In this document: positions 1-5,579 of the stretch, in pieces
Numbering within the stretch: the stretch's first letter is position 1
Layout of the letters: every line of letters starts with the position of its first letter
Origin: Tumulicola sp039922955
Lineage (GTDB): Bacteria; Vulcanimicrobiota; Vulcanimicrobiia; Vulcanimicrobiales; Vulcanimicrobiaceae
NCBI GenBank assembly: GCA_039922955.1
Contig: JBDTDR010000004.1
Location: 1-7,885 of the forward strand
DNA length: 7,885 nucleotides
Reading direction: 5' to 3'
Made by a program: the position numbers and the translations under genes
Notes under the pieces: generated by a model
Database searches by the model: none
Told to the model about the DNA's origin: nothing
The model's input: the letters and a program-made list of their open reading frames with translations, nothing else

Positions 1-1197
1 GCGAACTTCGGAACTCCGCCGTCGGGCCAAATTCCGATTCTCTATAACGACCATCACGTCTACTCGAAGCCGGACGTCCTCAAGCAAGGGCGCGTTCTTT
101 CCGCGTTGGTGAAGAACGGCACGCTGCTCATCCCGTTGCGCTCGATGTTCGAGCAGATGGGTGCGACCGTGTCGTACGACGCCGGCAGCCAGACCGCTAC
201 GGTCAGCAAGCCCGGGTCCGAGATCAAAGTGACCGTCGGCAAGGCGGAAGTGATGATAAACGGTGAAGCGCGTCCGCTGGACGTACCGCCGATCATGTAC
301 CAGGGCAACGTGCTCGTGCCGGTCCGCGTTATTTCGGAAGGCATGGGGGCGTACGTTCTGTGGGTAGGCAACAGACAGCGCGTCGTCGTCGTCCGGTACC
401 TGCCCGCGACGCCGCCGCCGCCAGAACCGACGATGGCTCCAGCCACGCCGCCGCCGACGCCAACGCCGGCTCCGGTTGCGGCGCCGTACAAAGACCTGTT
501 TGTCGCGGGTGACTACATCATCTCTCCGAAGGTCTACAACGAGTTCAGTCCGGGCAACACCGGGACGAGTTCGTATGCGGTCCGCGGGGCGTTCGAGTTC
601 GACGCGTTGAACATCCCGTGGATGGTCGAAGGGTCGTTCGAACAGTACGGCTACCCGCATAACTGCGGAAGCTCCTCGACCGTGAGCTCGATCGATCCCC
701 AGTGCTTCGTCAGGGGTATCGGCGGCGGGTATCAGACCTTCGTCCCAGCCTTCTCGGCGCGGGATACTGACGTCGACGCTCGCCTCGGCATTCGCGTATT
801 CAACCCGCGTGTGTACATCGGGGTCGGGTATCTCTGGCGTTGGGAAAACTACGGTTATCCGCCCATGAACGGGGTCGGATTCGGCATCGAGAAGCTGCCG
901 GACCTCAACGTTCCACTCTCGTTCTTCGGGAGCTTCTGGTACTACCCCAGTATCAAGGGCAACTTCTCCAACGATGAGTTTCCCAGGTCCATTACTGGGC
1001 AGCCAGGCCTTACGCCCGGGTCACTCTCGCTGGCGTACAATATGTACAAGTACCAAATCGGTGGTGCCTACGTGATCGGAAACAGCCCGATCTTTATCGA
1101 AGCTGGTTGGATGGGCGACAGCCTGACCAACAAGACCAATGCGCCGATTGGCTCGACCGCCAGCGGTCCGTTCGCCGGCCTCGGGGTGAAGTTCTAA
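1..1197 (+). CDS. Copper amine oxidase-like N-terminal (stalk) domain protein with C-terminal outer-membrane beta-barrel, 5' partial
   Basis: The frame is open from base 1, so the true start lies upstream; 398 residues are visible. Residues about 17-133 form a copper-amine-oxidase N-terminal-like domain with two matching units, TLLIPLRSMFEQMGA and NVLVPVRVISEGMGA, each followed by beta-strand sequence. A Pro/Thr/Ala-rich linker follows (about 134-163). The last 235 residues alternate aromatic, Gly and polar residues and end in GLGVKF; a terminal Phe is typical of barrels recognised by the BAM insertion machinery. Two cysteines (in HNCGSS and DPQCFV) could form a disulfide. By inference this is a cell-surface protein with a periplasmic stalk domain and a C-terminal barrel. 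There is no sign of an amine oxidase catalytic domain, so the family name should not be read as an enzyme. The signal peptide would be outside the window. The in-frame TTG at 106 lies inside the domain and is not a credible start. Ligand and function are unknown. Confidence 0.8.
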   Translation, partial: ANFGTPPSGQIPILYNDHHVYSKPDVLKQGRVLSALVKNGTLLIPLRSMFEQMGATVSYDAGSQTATVSKPGSEIKVTVGKAEVMINGEARPLDVPPIMYQGNVLVPVRVISEGMGAYVLWVGNRQRVVVVRYLPATPPPPEPTMAPATPPPTPTPAPVAAPYKDLFVAGDYIISPKVYNEFSPGNTGTSSYAVRGAFEFDALNIPWMVEGSFEQYGYPHNCGSSSTVSSIDPQCFVRGIGGGYQTFVPAFSARDTDVDARLGIRVFNPRVYIGVGYLWRWENYGYPPMNGVGFGIEKLPDLNVPLSFFGSFWYYPSIKGNFSNDEFPRSITGQPGLTPGSLSLAYNMYKYQIGGAYVIGNSPIFIEAGWMGDSLTNKTNAPIGSTASGPFAGLGVKF

Positions 1198-1220
1198 AAC
1201 CATCCCGGCCTCCGAAGCAA

Positions 1221-1249
1221 GCAAGGCCCGGCCCAAAGCCGGGCCTTGC
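1221..1249 (+). terminator. 12-bp perfect hairpin after the stalk-domain gene
   Basis: GCAAGGCCCGGC (1221-1232) pairs perfectly with GCCGGGCCTTGC (1238-1249) around a 5-nt loop, CCAAA, starting 23 bases after the stop codon. No T-run follows, so it is not a textbook intrinsic terminator. It may be a U-less terminator, an mRNA 3'-end stabiliser or a Rho-assisted site. Its position between two transcription units supports a terminator role. Confidence 0.6.
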
Positions 1250-1274
1250 GCTGGGGGCCGGTCTGAGGTAAAAT
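1246..1274 (+). promoter_or_regulatory. Candidate sigma70 promoter for rpsK-rpsD-rpoA-rplQ
   Basis: A good -10 box, TAAAAT (1269-1274), lies 17 bp downstream of a weak -35, TTGCGC (1246-1251). The predicted start of transcription is about 1281, giving a leader of roughly 170 nt. The -35 sits in the 3' arm of the preceding hairpin. A promoter is expected because no ribosomal gene precedes rpsK here, but the -35 matches consensus only in its first three bases. Confidence 0.4.
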
Positions 1275-1280
1275 GACGGC

Positions 1281-1449
1281 TTGTGGCGCCCTCTCTCCGG
1301 CGCACGCGGCAAGTCCACCCCGGCTCCTAAACAGGGAGCATCGGAATTGAACGCCCTCGCCGCGCGTTCATGGCAACAGATCCTCCGAAAAGGGTCGAGG
1401 CGACGACACCCCGTCGTTCGGGGAAGGAAAAATTCCGCGGAGATTTCGT
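1281..1449 (+). promoter_or_regulatory. Untranslated leader of the rpsK operon
   Basis: This stretch holds no credible gene. It contains a small hairpin, GCTCC/GGAGC (1323-1327 with 1335-1339). Further on are two mutually exclusive ones: ACGAC/GTCGT (1403-1407 with 1413-1417) and CCCCG/CGGGG (1409-1413 with 1419-1423). The alternative pair ends about 16 nt before the Shine-Dalgarno sequence. S4 represses the alpha operon through a leader structure in Escherichia coli and its own gene in Bacillus, so a feedback role here is possible. I do not recognise the specific S4 pseudoknot, and short GC stems arise by chance in such DNA. Confidence 0.3.
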
Positions 1450-1452
1450 TTG
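1439..1452 (+). promoter_or_regulatory. Ribosome binding site and TTG start of rpsK
   Basis: GGAG (1439-1442) lies 7 nt before TTG at 1450-1452. This supports the TTG as the start: no in-frame ATG exists until well inside the conserved S11 core, and the encoded N-terminus (M)AAKKQPKTRRK has the expected basic S11 character. Confidence 0.75.
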
Positions 1453-1845
1453 GCTGCGAAGAAGCAACCCAAGACGCGCCGCAAGCGCGAAGTCAAGAAC
1501 ATTCAGTCGGGCGTTACGCACGTGCACGCGTCCTTCAATAACACGATCGTCACGATCAGCGATCCGCACGGAAACGTGGTGTCGTGGGCGTCCGCCGGGA
1601 ACTTAGGCTTTAAGGGCTCGAAGAAGTCCACGCCGTTCGCCGCGCAGATGGCCGCCGAGGCCGCGGCTCGCAAGGCCATGGATCACGGCATGAAATCCAC
1701 CGAAGTGCTGGTCAAAGGCCCGGGAGCGGGACGCGAAGCGGCGATTCGCTCGTTGCAAGCCGCCGGCCTCGAGATCACGATGATCAAGGACGTCACCCCG
1801 ATTCCACACAACGGCTGCCGCCCGCCTAAGCGGCGCCGCGTTTAA
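1450..1845 (+). CDS. rpsK: 30S ribosomal protein S11
   Basis: This 131-aa protein matches bacterial S11 (E. coli S11 is 129 aa) along its whole length. Diagnostic blocks are HVHASFNNTIVTISD near residue 24, GFKGSKKSTPFAAQ in the middle, KGPGAGREAAIRSL, and the very conserved C-terminus PIPHNGCRPPKRRRV. S11 binds 16S rRNA on the 30S platform near the mRNA exit and the 3' end of 16S. It starts with TTG, which may moderate translation. The stop is 12 nt before rpsD, consistent with one operon. In most bacteria rpsM (S13) directly precedes it; here it does not. Confidence 0.97.
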   Translation: MAAKKQPKTRRKREVKNIQSGVTHVHASFNNTIVTISDPHGNVVSWASAGNLGFKGSKKSTPFAAQMAAEAAARKAMDHGMKSTEVLVKGPGAGREAAIRSLQAAGLEITMIKDVTPIPHNGCRPPKRRRV

Positions 1846-1857
1846 TCCGGAGAGAGT

Positions 1858-2514
1858 ATGTCGCGTTACACGGGACCCGTTTGCCGTCTCTGCCGTCGCG
1901 AAACCGCGGCCAGCAAAACCGGCGAAAAAATCAAGTTGTTCCTCAAGGGCGACCGCTGCCTGTCGAAAAAATGCGCCGTCGAGCGCCGCGGCACGGCACC
2001 GGGCCAGAAGACCACCGGAAAATCGCGAACGAAAGTTTCCGAATACGGGCGGCAACTGCGTGAGAAGCAGAAGATGCGCCGTTACTACGGCGTGCACGAG
2101 ACGCAGTTCAAAAATTACTTCCGCGAAGCCGCGCGCGTGCCCGGGCAGACCGGGCGCACGTTCCTGTCGTTGCTCGAGCGCCGCCTGGACAACGTCGTCT
2201 ATCGCATGAATCTGGCCGGCAGCCGCGCCCAGGCGCGCCAGCTCGTCACCCATCGCCACTTCCGCGTGAACGGCCGCATCGTCAACATTCCGTCGTTCAT
2301 CGTGAAACCAGGCGACGCTATTTCGATCGGGGAGCGGAGTCTTAAATCTCCCGTTTTCGCCTCGAATCTCGAAGTTGCCGGCACCCGCCGGCCGCCCGAG
2401 TGGCTGGAATGGAACGATCAGGACAAGACGGGCAAAGTCGTGCAGCTTCCGTCGCGCGAACAAATCGACACTCCCGTCGACGAACAACTGATCGTCGAAT
2501 ATTATTCTCGCTAG
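1858..2514 (+). CDS. rpsD: 30S ribosomal protein S4, zinc-binding (C+) type
   Basis: This 218-aa protein is S4, a primary 16S rRNA binder that nucleates assembly of the 30S body. The N-terminus MSRYTGPVCRLCRRE carries cysteines C9 and C12, followed by C34 and C39 in RCLSKKCAVERR. That is the four-cysteine zinc knuckle seen in C+ S4 proteins such as that of Thermus. Relative to my recollection of Thermus S4, about 8 extra residues (around 16-26, rich in A/S/K/T) separate the two cysteine pairs. The S4 RNA-binding domain spans about residues 100-162 (LLERRLDNVVYRMNLAGSR through VKPGDAIS), and the C-terminus DEQLIVEYYSR is typical. A strong Shine-Dalgarno, GGAGAG (1849-1854), lies 3 nt before the ATG. 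S4 is the classical translational repressor of this operon in E. coli, so autoregulation is plausible but not shown. Confidence 0.97.
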   Translation: MSRYTGPVCRLCRRETAASKTGEKIKLFLKGDRCLSKKCAVERRGTAPGQKTTGKSRTKVSEYGRQLREKQKMRRYYGVHETQFKNYFREAARVPGQTGRTFLSLLERRLDNVVYRMNLAGSRAQARQLVTHRHFRVNGRIVNIPSFIVKPGDAISIGERSLKSPVFASNLEVAGTRRPPEWLEWNDQDKTGKVVQLPSREQIDTPVDEQLIVEYYSR

Positions 2515-2607
2515 TCAAATAACTCATCGCGGCCGTTAGGCGTACGATCGTCGGGATCGGTTTCGGCGGATAACGTAAACGGCGACAAAGGACACAAGAA
2601 ATCCACC
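2515..2607 (+). other. Spacer between rpsD and rpoA
   Basis: This 93-nt gap contains no ORF of note. It holds a weak hairpin, CGATC/GATCG (2545-2549 with 2555-2559), and AAAGGA at 2587-2592, the only Shine-Dalgarno-like sequence before rpoA. I see no convincing promoter. The region may hold a translational control element or simply be unconstrained spacer. Confidence 0.3.
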
Positions 2608-3534
2608 ATGACCATGTTGGAGACGCCCGCAGGCGCAACCATCGACGTTCGCGAGCGTCGCGAAAATTATGCAAAGTTCATCATCGAGCCGCTCGAGCGC
2701 GGTTTCGGCATCACCCTCGGAAACGCGCTGCGTCGCATTTTGCTCAGCTCCATTCCCGGTGCTGCGGTCACGTACATGAAGATCGACGGCGTGCTGCACG
2801 AGTTCTCGACGATTCCCGGAATGGTCGAAGATACGATCGCACTGATGCTCAACCTCAAGGGCCTGCCGGTAAAGTTGAGCACCGACGAGCCGAAGGTGCT
2901 CACCCTGAGCGTCAGCGGGGCGCGCGACGTCACGGCGGCCGATATCGCATCGGATGCCGACGTCGAAATACTCGACCCGAACTACCGGCTCGCGACGCTG
3001 TCGTCCAGGGACGCAAAGCTTTCCATGGAGATCGGCATCGAAATGGGTCGCGGTTACGTCATGGCGGACAAGCAACGCAACATCGAGCACATGATCGGCC
3101 TGATTCCGCTGGACTCAATCTTTTCACCGATCCGTAAGGTCAACTTTACCGTCGACGACACGCGCGTCGGTCAAAGCGTAGATTTCGATCGCCTGACGAT
3201 CGAAATCGAGACCAATGGATCGATCACGCCCGACGAAGCGCTGTCCAAGGCCGGCAACCTCATGCAGGACCAGCTGGACCTTTTCGTCTCGTTCACGAAT
3301 CGTTCCGAGCCGCTGCCCGAGGCGCCTCCGAACGAATGGGACATTCCGGTCGAGACGCTCAACCTATCGGTGCGTTCGTTCAATTGCCTCAAGCGGGCCG
3401 GCATTTCGAAGGTATCCGAACTGCTCGACCTCACCGAAGACGAAATCATGAAGATGCGAAACTTCGGCAAGAAGTCGCTGGACGAAATCAAACAGGTACT
3501 CTTAGAGAGGGGGCTTTCGCTGCGCCTAGCGTAG
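2608..3534 (+). CDS. rpoA: DNA-directed RNA polymerase subunit alpha
   Basis: This 308-aa protein is the alpha subunit, which dimerises to start RNA polymerase assembly and contacts UP elements and activators. The N-terminal domain shows LGNALRRILLSSIPG (residues 37-51) and HEFSTIPGMVEDTIALMLNLK. A linker near residues 230-245 leads to the C-terminal domain, with LSVRSFNCLKRAGI and the helix-hairpin-helix region MRNFGKKSLDEI. R256 corresponds to the DNA-contacting R265 of E. coli, so UP-element recognition should be intact; this fits the A-rich stretch upstream of the rRNA promoter near 7344. Two ATGs (2608 and 2614) are possible starts. The nearest Shine-Dalgarno-like AAAGGA is 15 nt before the first, which is long, so the start is uncertain by two residues. 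The gene follows rpsD and precedes rplQ as in the standard alpha operon. Confidence 0.97.
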   Translation: MTMLETPAGATIDVRERRENYAKFIIEPLERGFGITLGNALRRILLSSIPGAAVTYMKIDGVLHEFSTIPGMVEDTIALMLNLKGLPVKLSTDEPKVLTLSVSGARDVTAADIASDADVEILDPNYRLATLSSRDAKLSMEIGIEMGRGYVMADKQRNIEHMIGLIPLDSIFSPIRKVNFTVDDTRVGQSVDFDRLTIEIETNGSITPDEALSKAGNLMQDQLDLFVSFTNRSEPLPEAPPNEWDIPVETLNLSVRSFNCLKRAGISKVSELLDLTEDEIMKMRNFGKKSLDEIKQVLLERGLSLRLA

Positions 3535-3546
3535 CGTCAAAGCATC

Positions 3547-3900
3547 ATGCCGCATCAAATCGCGTATAAGCGCCTTTCGCGCACTGACGGTCATCGCAAG
3601 GCCCTCCTGCGAAATCTCGCGACGTCGTTTTTCAAGCACGAAAAAATGGAAACGACCTCGACGAAAGCCAAAGAAATCAGCCCCGTCATCGAGCGGTTGA
3701 TCACCGTGGCGATGGCCGGCGATCTCGCCGCGCGCCGGAACCTGGCCGAGTTCATCACCGAGCCGGCGGTCGTCAAGAAGCTAGTCGAGCAGATCGCCCC
3801 CGGGCTCAAGGGACGAACCGGGGGGTACACGCGCATTACCAAGATGCGCGTTCGTTCCGGCGACGCGGCCGAGCTATCGCTCATCGAACTGGTCAAGTAG
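3547..3900 (+). CDS. rplQ: 50S ribosomal protein L17
   Basis: This 117-aa protein matches bacterial L17 (about 115-130 aa). It begins MPHQIAYKRLSRTDGHRKALLRNLATS, carries the conserved ETTSTKAKE segment near residues 36-44, and ends with GGYTRITKMRVRSGDAAELSLIEL. L17 sits near the peptide exit tunnel of the 50S subunit. It starts 12 nt after the rpoA stop. No clear Shine-Dalgarno sequence lies in that gap, so translation may depend on coupling to rpoA. It is the last gene of this operon here; its stop is only 10 bp from the stop of the convergent membrane-protein gene, and no hairpin terminator fits between. Confidence 0.97.
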   Translation: MPHQIAYKRLSRTDGHRKALLRNLATSFFKHEKMETTSTKAKEISPVIERLITVAMAGDLAARRNLAEFITEPAVVKKLVEQIAPGLKGRTGGYTRITKMRVRSGDAAELSLIELVK

Positions 3901-3910
3901 CCCGGAACCC

Positions 3911-4252
3911 TCACAGTAAGAGAAACATACCCGTGCCGACCAGGACGCCGATCCCGGCGATAACGGCCGGTGCCGTTCGCCGTCCGAACGACGACGCTCC
4001 GAGCGCGCCCAAACCCAGCGCAACGACGCCGGTGCCCGGATAGACCTCGCCGTGCTGCAGAAAGCACGTCAGCGCAACGCCGAGAAACGCCACCACGAAG
4101 GTGACCAACGGAGACGCCTTCCATCCGAGCAGGATCGCGGCAGCCGTTAAAATGATTCCGGCGACGAGCGCGCGCATCGGGTTGAGCGGTTCCCCGGCTA
4201 GACCGATTCCAAGGAAAAACGCCGCCGCGACGACGGCCAGCAACTGCGTCAC
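3911..4252 (-). CDS. Small hydrophobic integral membrane protein, unknown function
   Basis: This is a 113-aa protein starting at GTG (4252-4250), which overlaps the TGA of lhgO in the arrangement GTGA. Hydrophobic segments at about residues 2-19, 26-43, 47-65, 72-89 and 94-113 suggest four to five membrane helices with only short loops (GEPLNP, GWKAS, QHGEVYPG, SFGRRTAP). Of the few charges, RR at residues 91-92 would favour a cytoplasmic loop before the last helix. A single cysteine (C63) sits in a helix. I do not recognise the family. The frame stays open far upstream inside lhgO, but that portion is Arg/Pro/Gly-rich, as expected for a shadow frame, so the GTG start is preferred. The overlap implies translational coupling with the oxidase, suggesting a linked job such as transport or membrane association, but this is only inferred from position. 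Confidence 0.7.
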   Translation of the reverse strand: MTQLLAVVAAAFFLGIGLAGEPLNPMRALVAGIILTAAAILLGWKASPLVTFVVAFLGVALTCFLQHGEVYPGTGVVALGLGALGASSFGRRTAPAVIAGIGVLVGTGMFLLL

Positions 4253-5493
4253 AAGAATGCCTTGCGCGCCGGCGTCGCCGGGGGGGTCGTGCCGAGTTCG
4301 AAGCGCCGGTCGGCATCGTCGGCGATGAATCGTCCGATGGCTAGGGACGACGTGGCTGCCGGGGACGGTGCGTTGCGCACGTGTACGACGCCCGCGTCGC
4401 CGTCGAAAACAAAATCGTCGACCAGCGCGCCGTCGGCCATCATCGCTTGCGCGCGCACGCCCGACGGCCCCGGGAGCGTATCGCGTACGGTGAGTTCGGG
4501 GATGTAGCGTTGGAGCGCTTTGACGTAAGCGCCGCGCACGACGTCGCGATACATTTCGCCCAGGCCGGTCGAGAGATATTTGCCGGCCATTTTGATGAAC
4601 CCGGAGTAGGTTAGCGTTTCCGCGAGGTCGCGCGGCCGGATGGTCGTGAACTTGTACCCTTCGCGGGCGAATGCCAGCACCGCGTTGGGTCCCAGCCAGA
4701 TATCGCCGTTCATGCGCGGCGTGAAGTGGACGCCGAGGAACGGAAAAGCCGGATCGGGCACGGGATAGATATTTCCCTTGACCAGATAGCGCTTCTCCGG
4801 CCGCAGAATCAGGTAATCGCCGCGGAACGGTACGATCTTCGGATCCGATTTGCCGCCGGTCATTTTCGCCAGCCGGTCGGCTTGCAAACCGCCGCACGTG
4901 ATGACGTACTTGGCCTCGACGTCGCCTCGCTTCGCGCGCACGATCGACGTCGGTCCCTTCCGTTGGATTGCGGTCACTTCGTGACCCGTTTCGATCGTGC
5001 CGCCGGCGGCCAGCACGTCTTGCCCAAAGCCGCGAGCGACCTCGCCGTAGTCGACGATCCCGGTGACCGGCGAGTAAATCGCCTTGATGCCGCGGCAGTG
5101 CGGCTCGCGCTCGGCGATACCCTTGGCATCGACGATCTGCAAGTTCTCGATGCCGTTGGCGAGACCGCGGCCGTAGAGGTCATCGAGCAGCGGGAGTTCG
5201 GCCTCCTCGGTCGCGACGATCAGCTTGCCGACGTTTTTATACGGGATCCCCTTGGCGTCGCAGTATTCCCACAGCGATTTGCGCCCTTCAACGCAAAGTT
5301 TTGCCTTGAGGGAGCCCGGCGTGTAATAGATTCCCGAGTGAATGACGCCGCTGTTGTGGCCGGTCTGCTGGGTGGCTAGGACGTCGTCCTTCTCGAGGAC
5401 GATGAGCTTGAGATGCGGATGTCGAGCCAGGATCTCGCGGCCCGTCGCCAGGCCGACGATTCCGCCGCCCACGATCGCGATGTCGTACGCCAT
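4249..5493 (-). CDS. lhgO: L-2-hydroxyglutarate oxidase (FAD-dependent)
   Basis: This 414-aa flavoprotein belongs to the DAO/GlpO-like oxidoreductases and resembles LhgO most. That enzyme oxidises L-2-hydroxyglutarate to 2-oxoglutarate and, in E. coli, passes electrons to membrane quinones. The Rossmann FAD motif is IVGGGIVGLATG (residues 7-18), with E34 ending the second strand (IVLEKDD) to hold the FAD ribose. Family blocks include QQTGHNSGVIHSGIYY, TPGSLKAKLCVEG, PFRGDYLIL, PFLGVHFTPRMNG, GPSGVRAQAM, and the late FAD-binding HVRNAPSPAATSSLAIG. The start is placed at ATG 5493-5491 because it begins MAYDIAIVGGG directly at the first strand and has GGGAG 11 nt upstream; an ATG six codons earlier at 5511 lacks a Shine-Dalgarno. 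The C-terminal 20 residues after the last conserved block look disordered. It is divergent from the P5C dehydrogenase gene. Confidence 0.9.
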   Translation of the reverse strand: MAYDIAIVGGGIVGLATGREILARHPHLKLIVLEKDDVLATQQTGHNSGVIHSGIYYTPGSLKAKLCVEGRKSLWEYCDAKGIPYKNVGKLIVATEEAELPLLDDLYGRGLANGIENLQIVDAKGIAEREPHCRGIKAIYSPVTGIVDYGEVARGFGQDVLAAGGTIETGHEVTAIQRKGPTSIVRAKRGDVEAKYVITCGGLQADRLAKMTGGKSDPKIVPFRGDYLILRPEKRYLVKGNIYPVPDPAFPFLGVHFTPRMNGDIWLGPNAVLAFAREGYKFTTIRPRDLAETLTYSGFIKMAGKYLSTGLGEMYRDVVRGAYVKALQRYIPELTVRDTLPGPSGVRAQAMMADGALVDDFVFDGDAGVVHVRNAPSPAATSSLAIGRFIADDADRRFELGTTPPATPARKAFL

Positions 5494-5554
5494 AGCGCGT
5501 AATTCTCCCATGGGCGCTCGTTGCCCGCTAGCGAATAAGTGGCAGGGCCTGGGG

Positions 5555-5568
5555 ACGCGGTTCCGCGT
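5555..5568. promoter_or_regulatory. 14-bp palindrome, candidate operator
   Basis: ACGCGGTTCCGCGT has perfect 6-bp arms and a 2-bp centre. The centre is too short for an RNA hairpin loop, so a dimeric DNA-binding protein is the likelier reader. It touches the candidate -10 at 5568-5573, where a bound protein would block RNA polymerase. No regulator gene is in the window. Confidence 0.4.
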
Positions 5569-5573
5569 AGTAT
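5568..5573 (+). promoter_or_regulatory. Candidate -10 box for a possibly leaderless P5C dehydrogenase mRNA
   Basis: TAGTAT matches TATAAT at four of six positions. Its usual start point, about 7 nt downstream, falls on the ATG at 5580. The only Shine-Dalgarno-like tract, GGGGG (5574-5578), ends one base before the ATG, which is too close to act normally. Both facts fit a leaderless transcript. The -35 region (near 5545-5550) is unconvincing, so this is tentative. Confidence 0.3.
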
Positions 5574-5579
5574 GGGGGT

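Larger units (their letters stand above)
5494..5579. promoter_or_regulatory. Divergent control region between lhgO and P5C dehydrogenase genes
   Basis: This 86-bp gap must drive both divergent genes unless they are read from farther away. On the + side it holds a -10-like TAGTAT at 5568-5573 and a perfect palindrome at 5555-5568. On the lhgO side, the Shine-Dalgarno GGGAG lies between inverted AGCGC and GCGCT (5494-5498 with 5514-5518), which could fold over it in the mRNA. No convincing -35 is visible for either direction. Confidence 0.5.

Noticed and set aside
1273..1350. A 25-codon ORF with GAGG before its ATG, as a leader peptide of the rpsK operon
   Set aside because: It starts within the candidate -10 box, so it would not be translated from that promoter, and its sequence shows no family or attenuation-type codon run.
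1603..2487. A 294-aa - strand frame opposite rpsK and rpsD, and similar long antisense frames opposite rpoA and the P5C dehydrogenase gene
   Set aside because: High GC gives long open antisense frames; the + strand proteins here are unambiguous and the antisense products match no family I recognise.
2521..2580. A separate promoter before rpoA using TAACGT as -10
   Set aside because: No -35 at acceptable spacing and only a moderate -10 match; the gene fits normal operon transcription from rpsK.
3911..4897. A 328-aa - strand reading frame including the membrane protein
   Set aside because: Everything upstream of 4252 lies in another frame of lhgO and has the Arg/Pro-rich composition of a shadow frame; only the last 113 residues look like a real protein.
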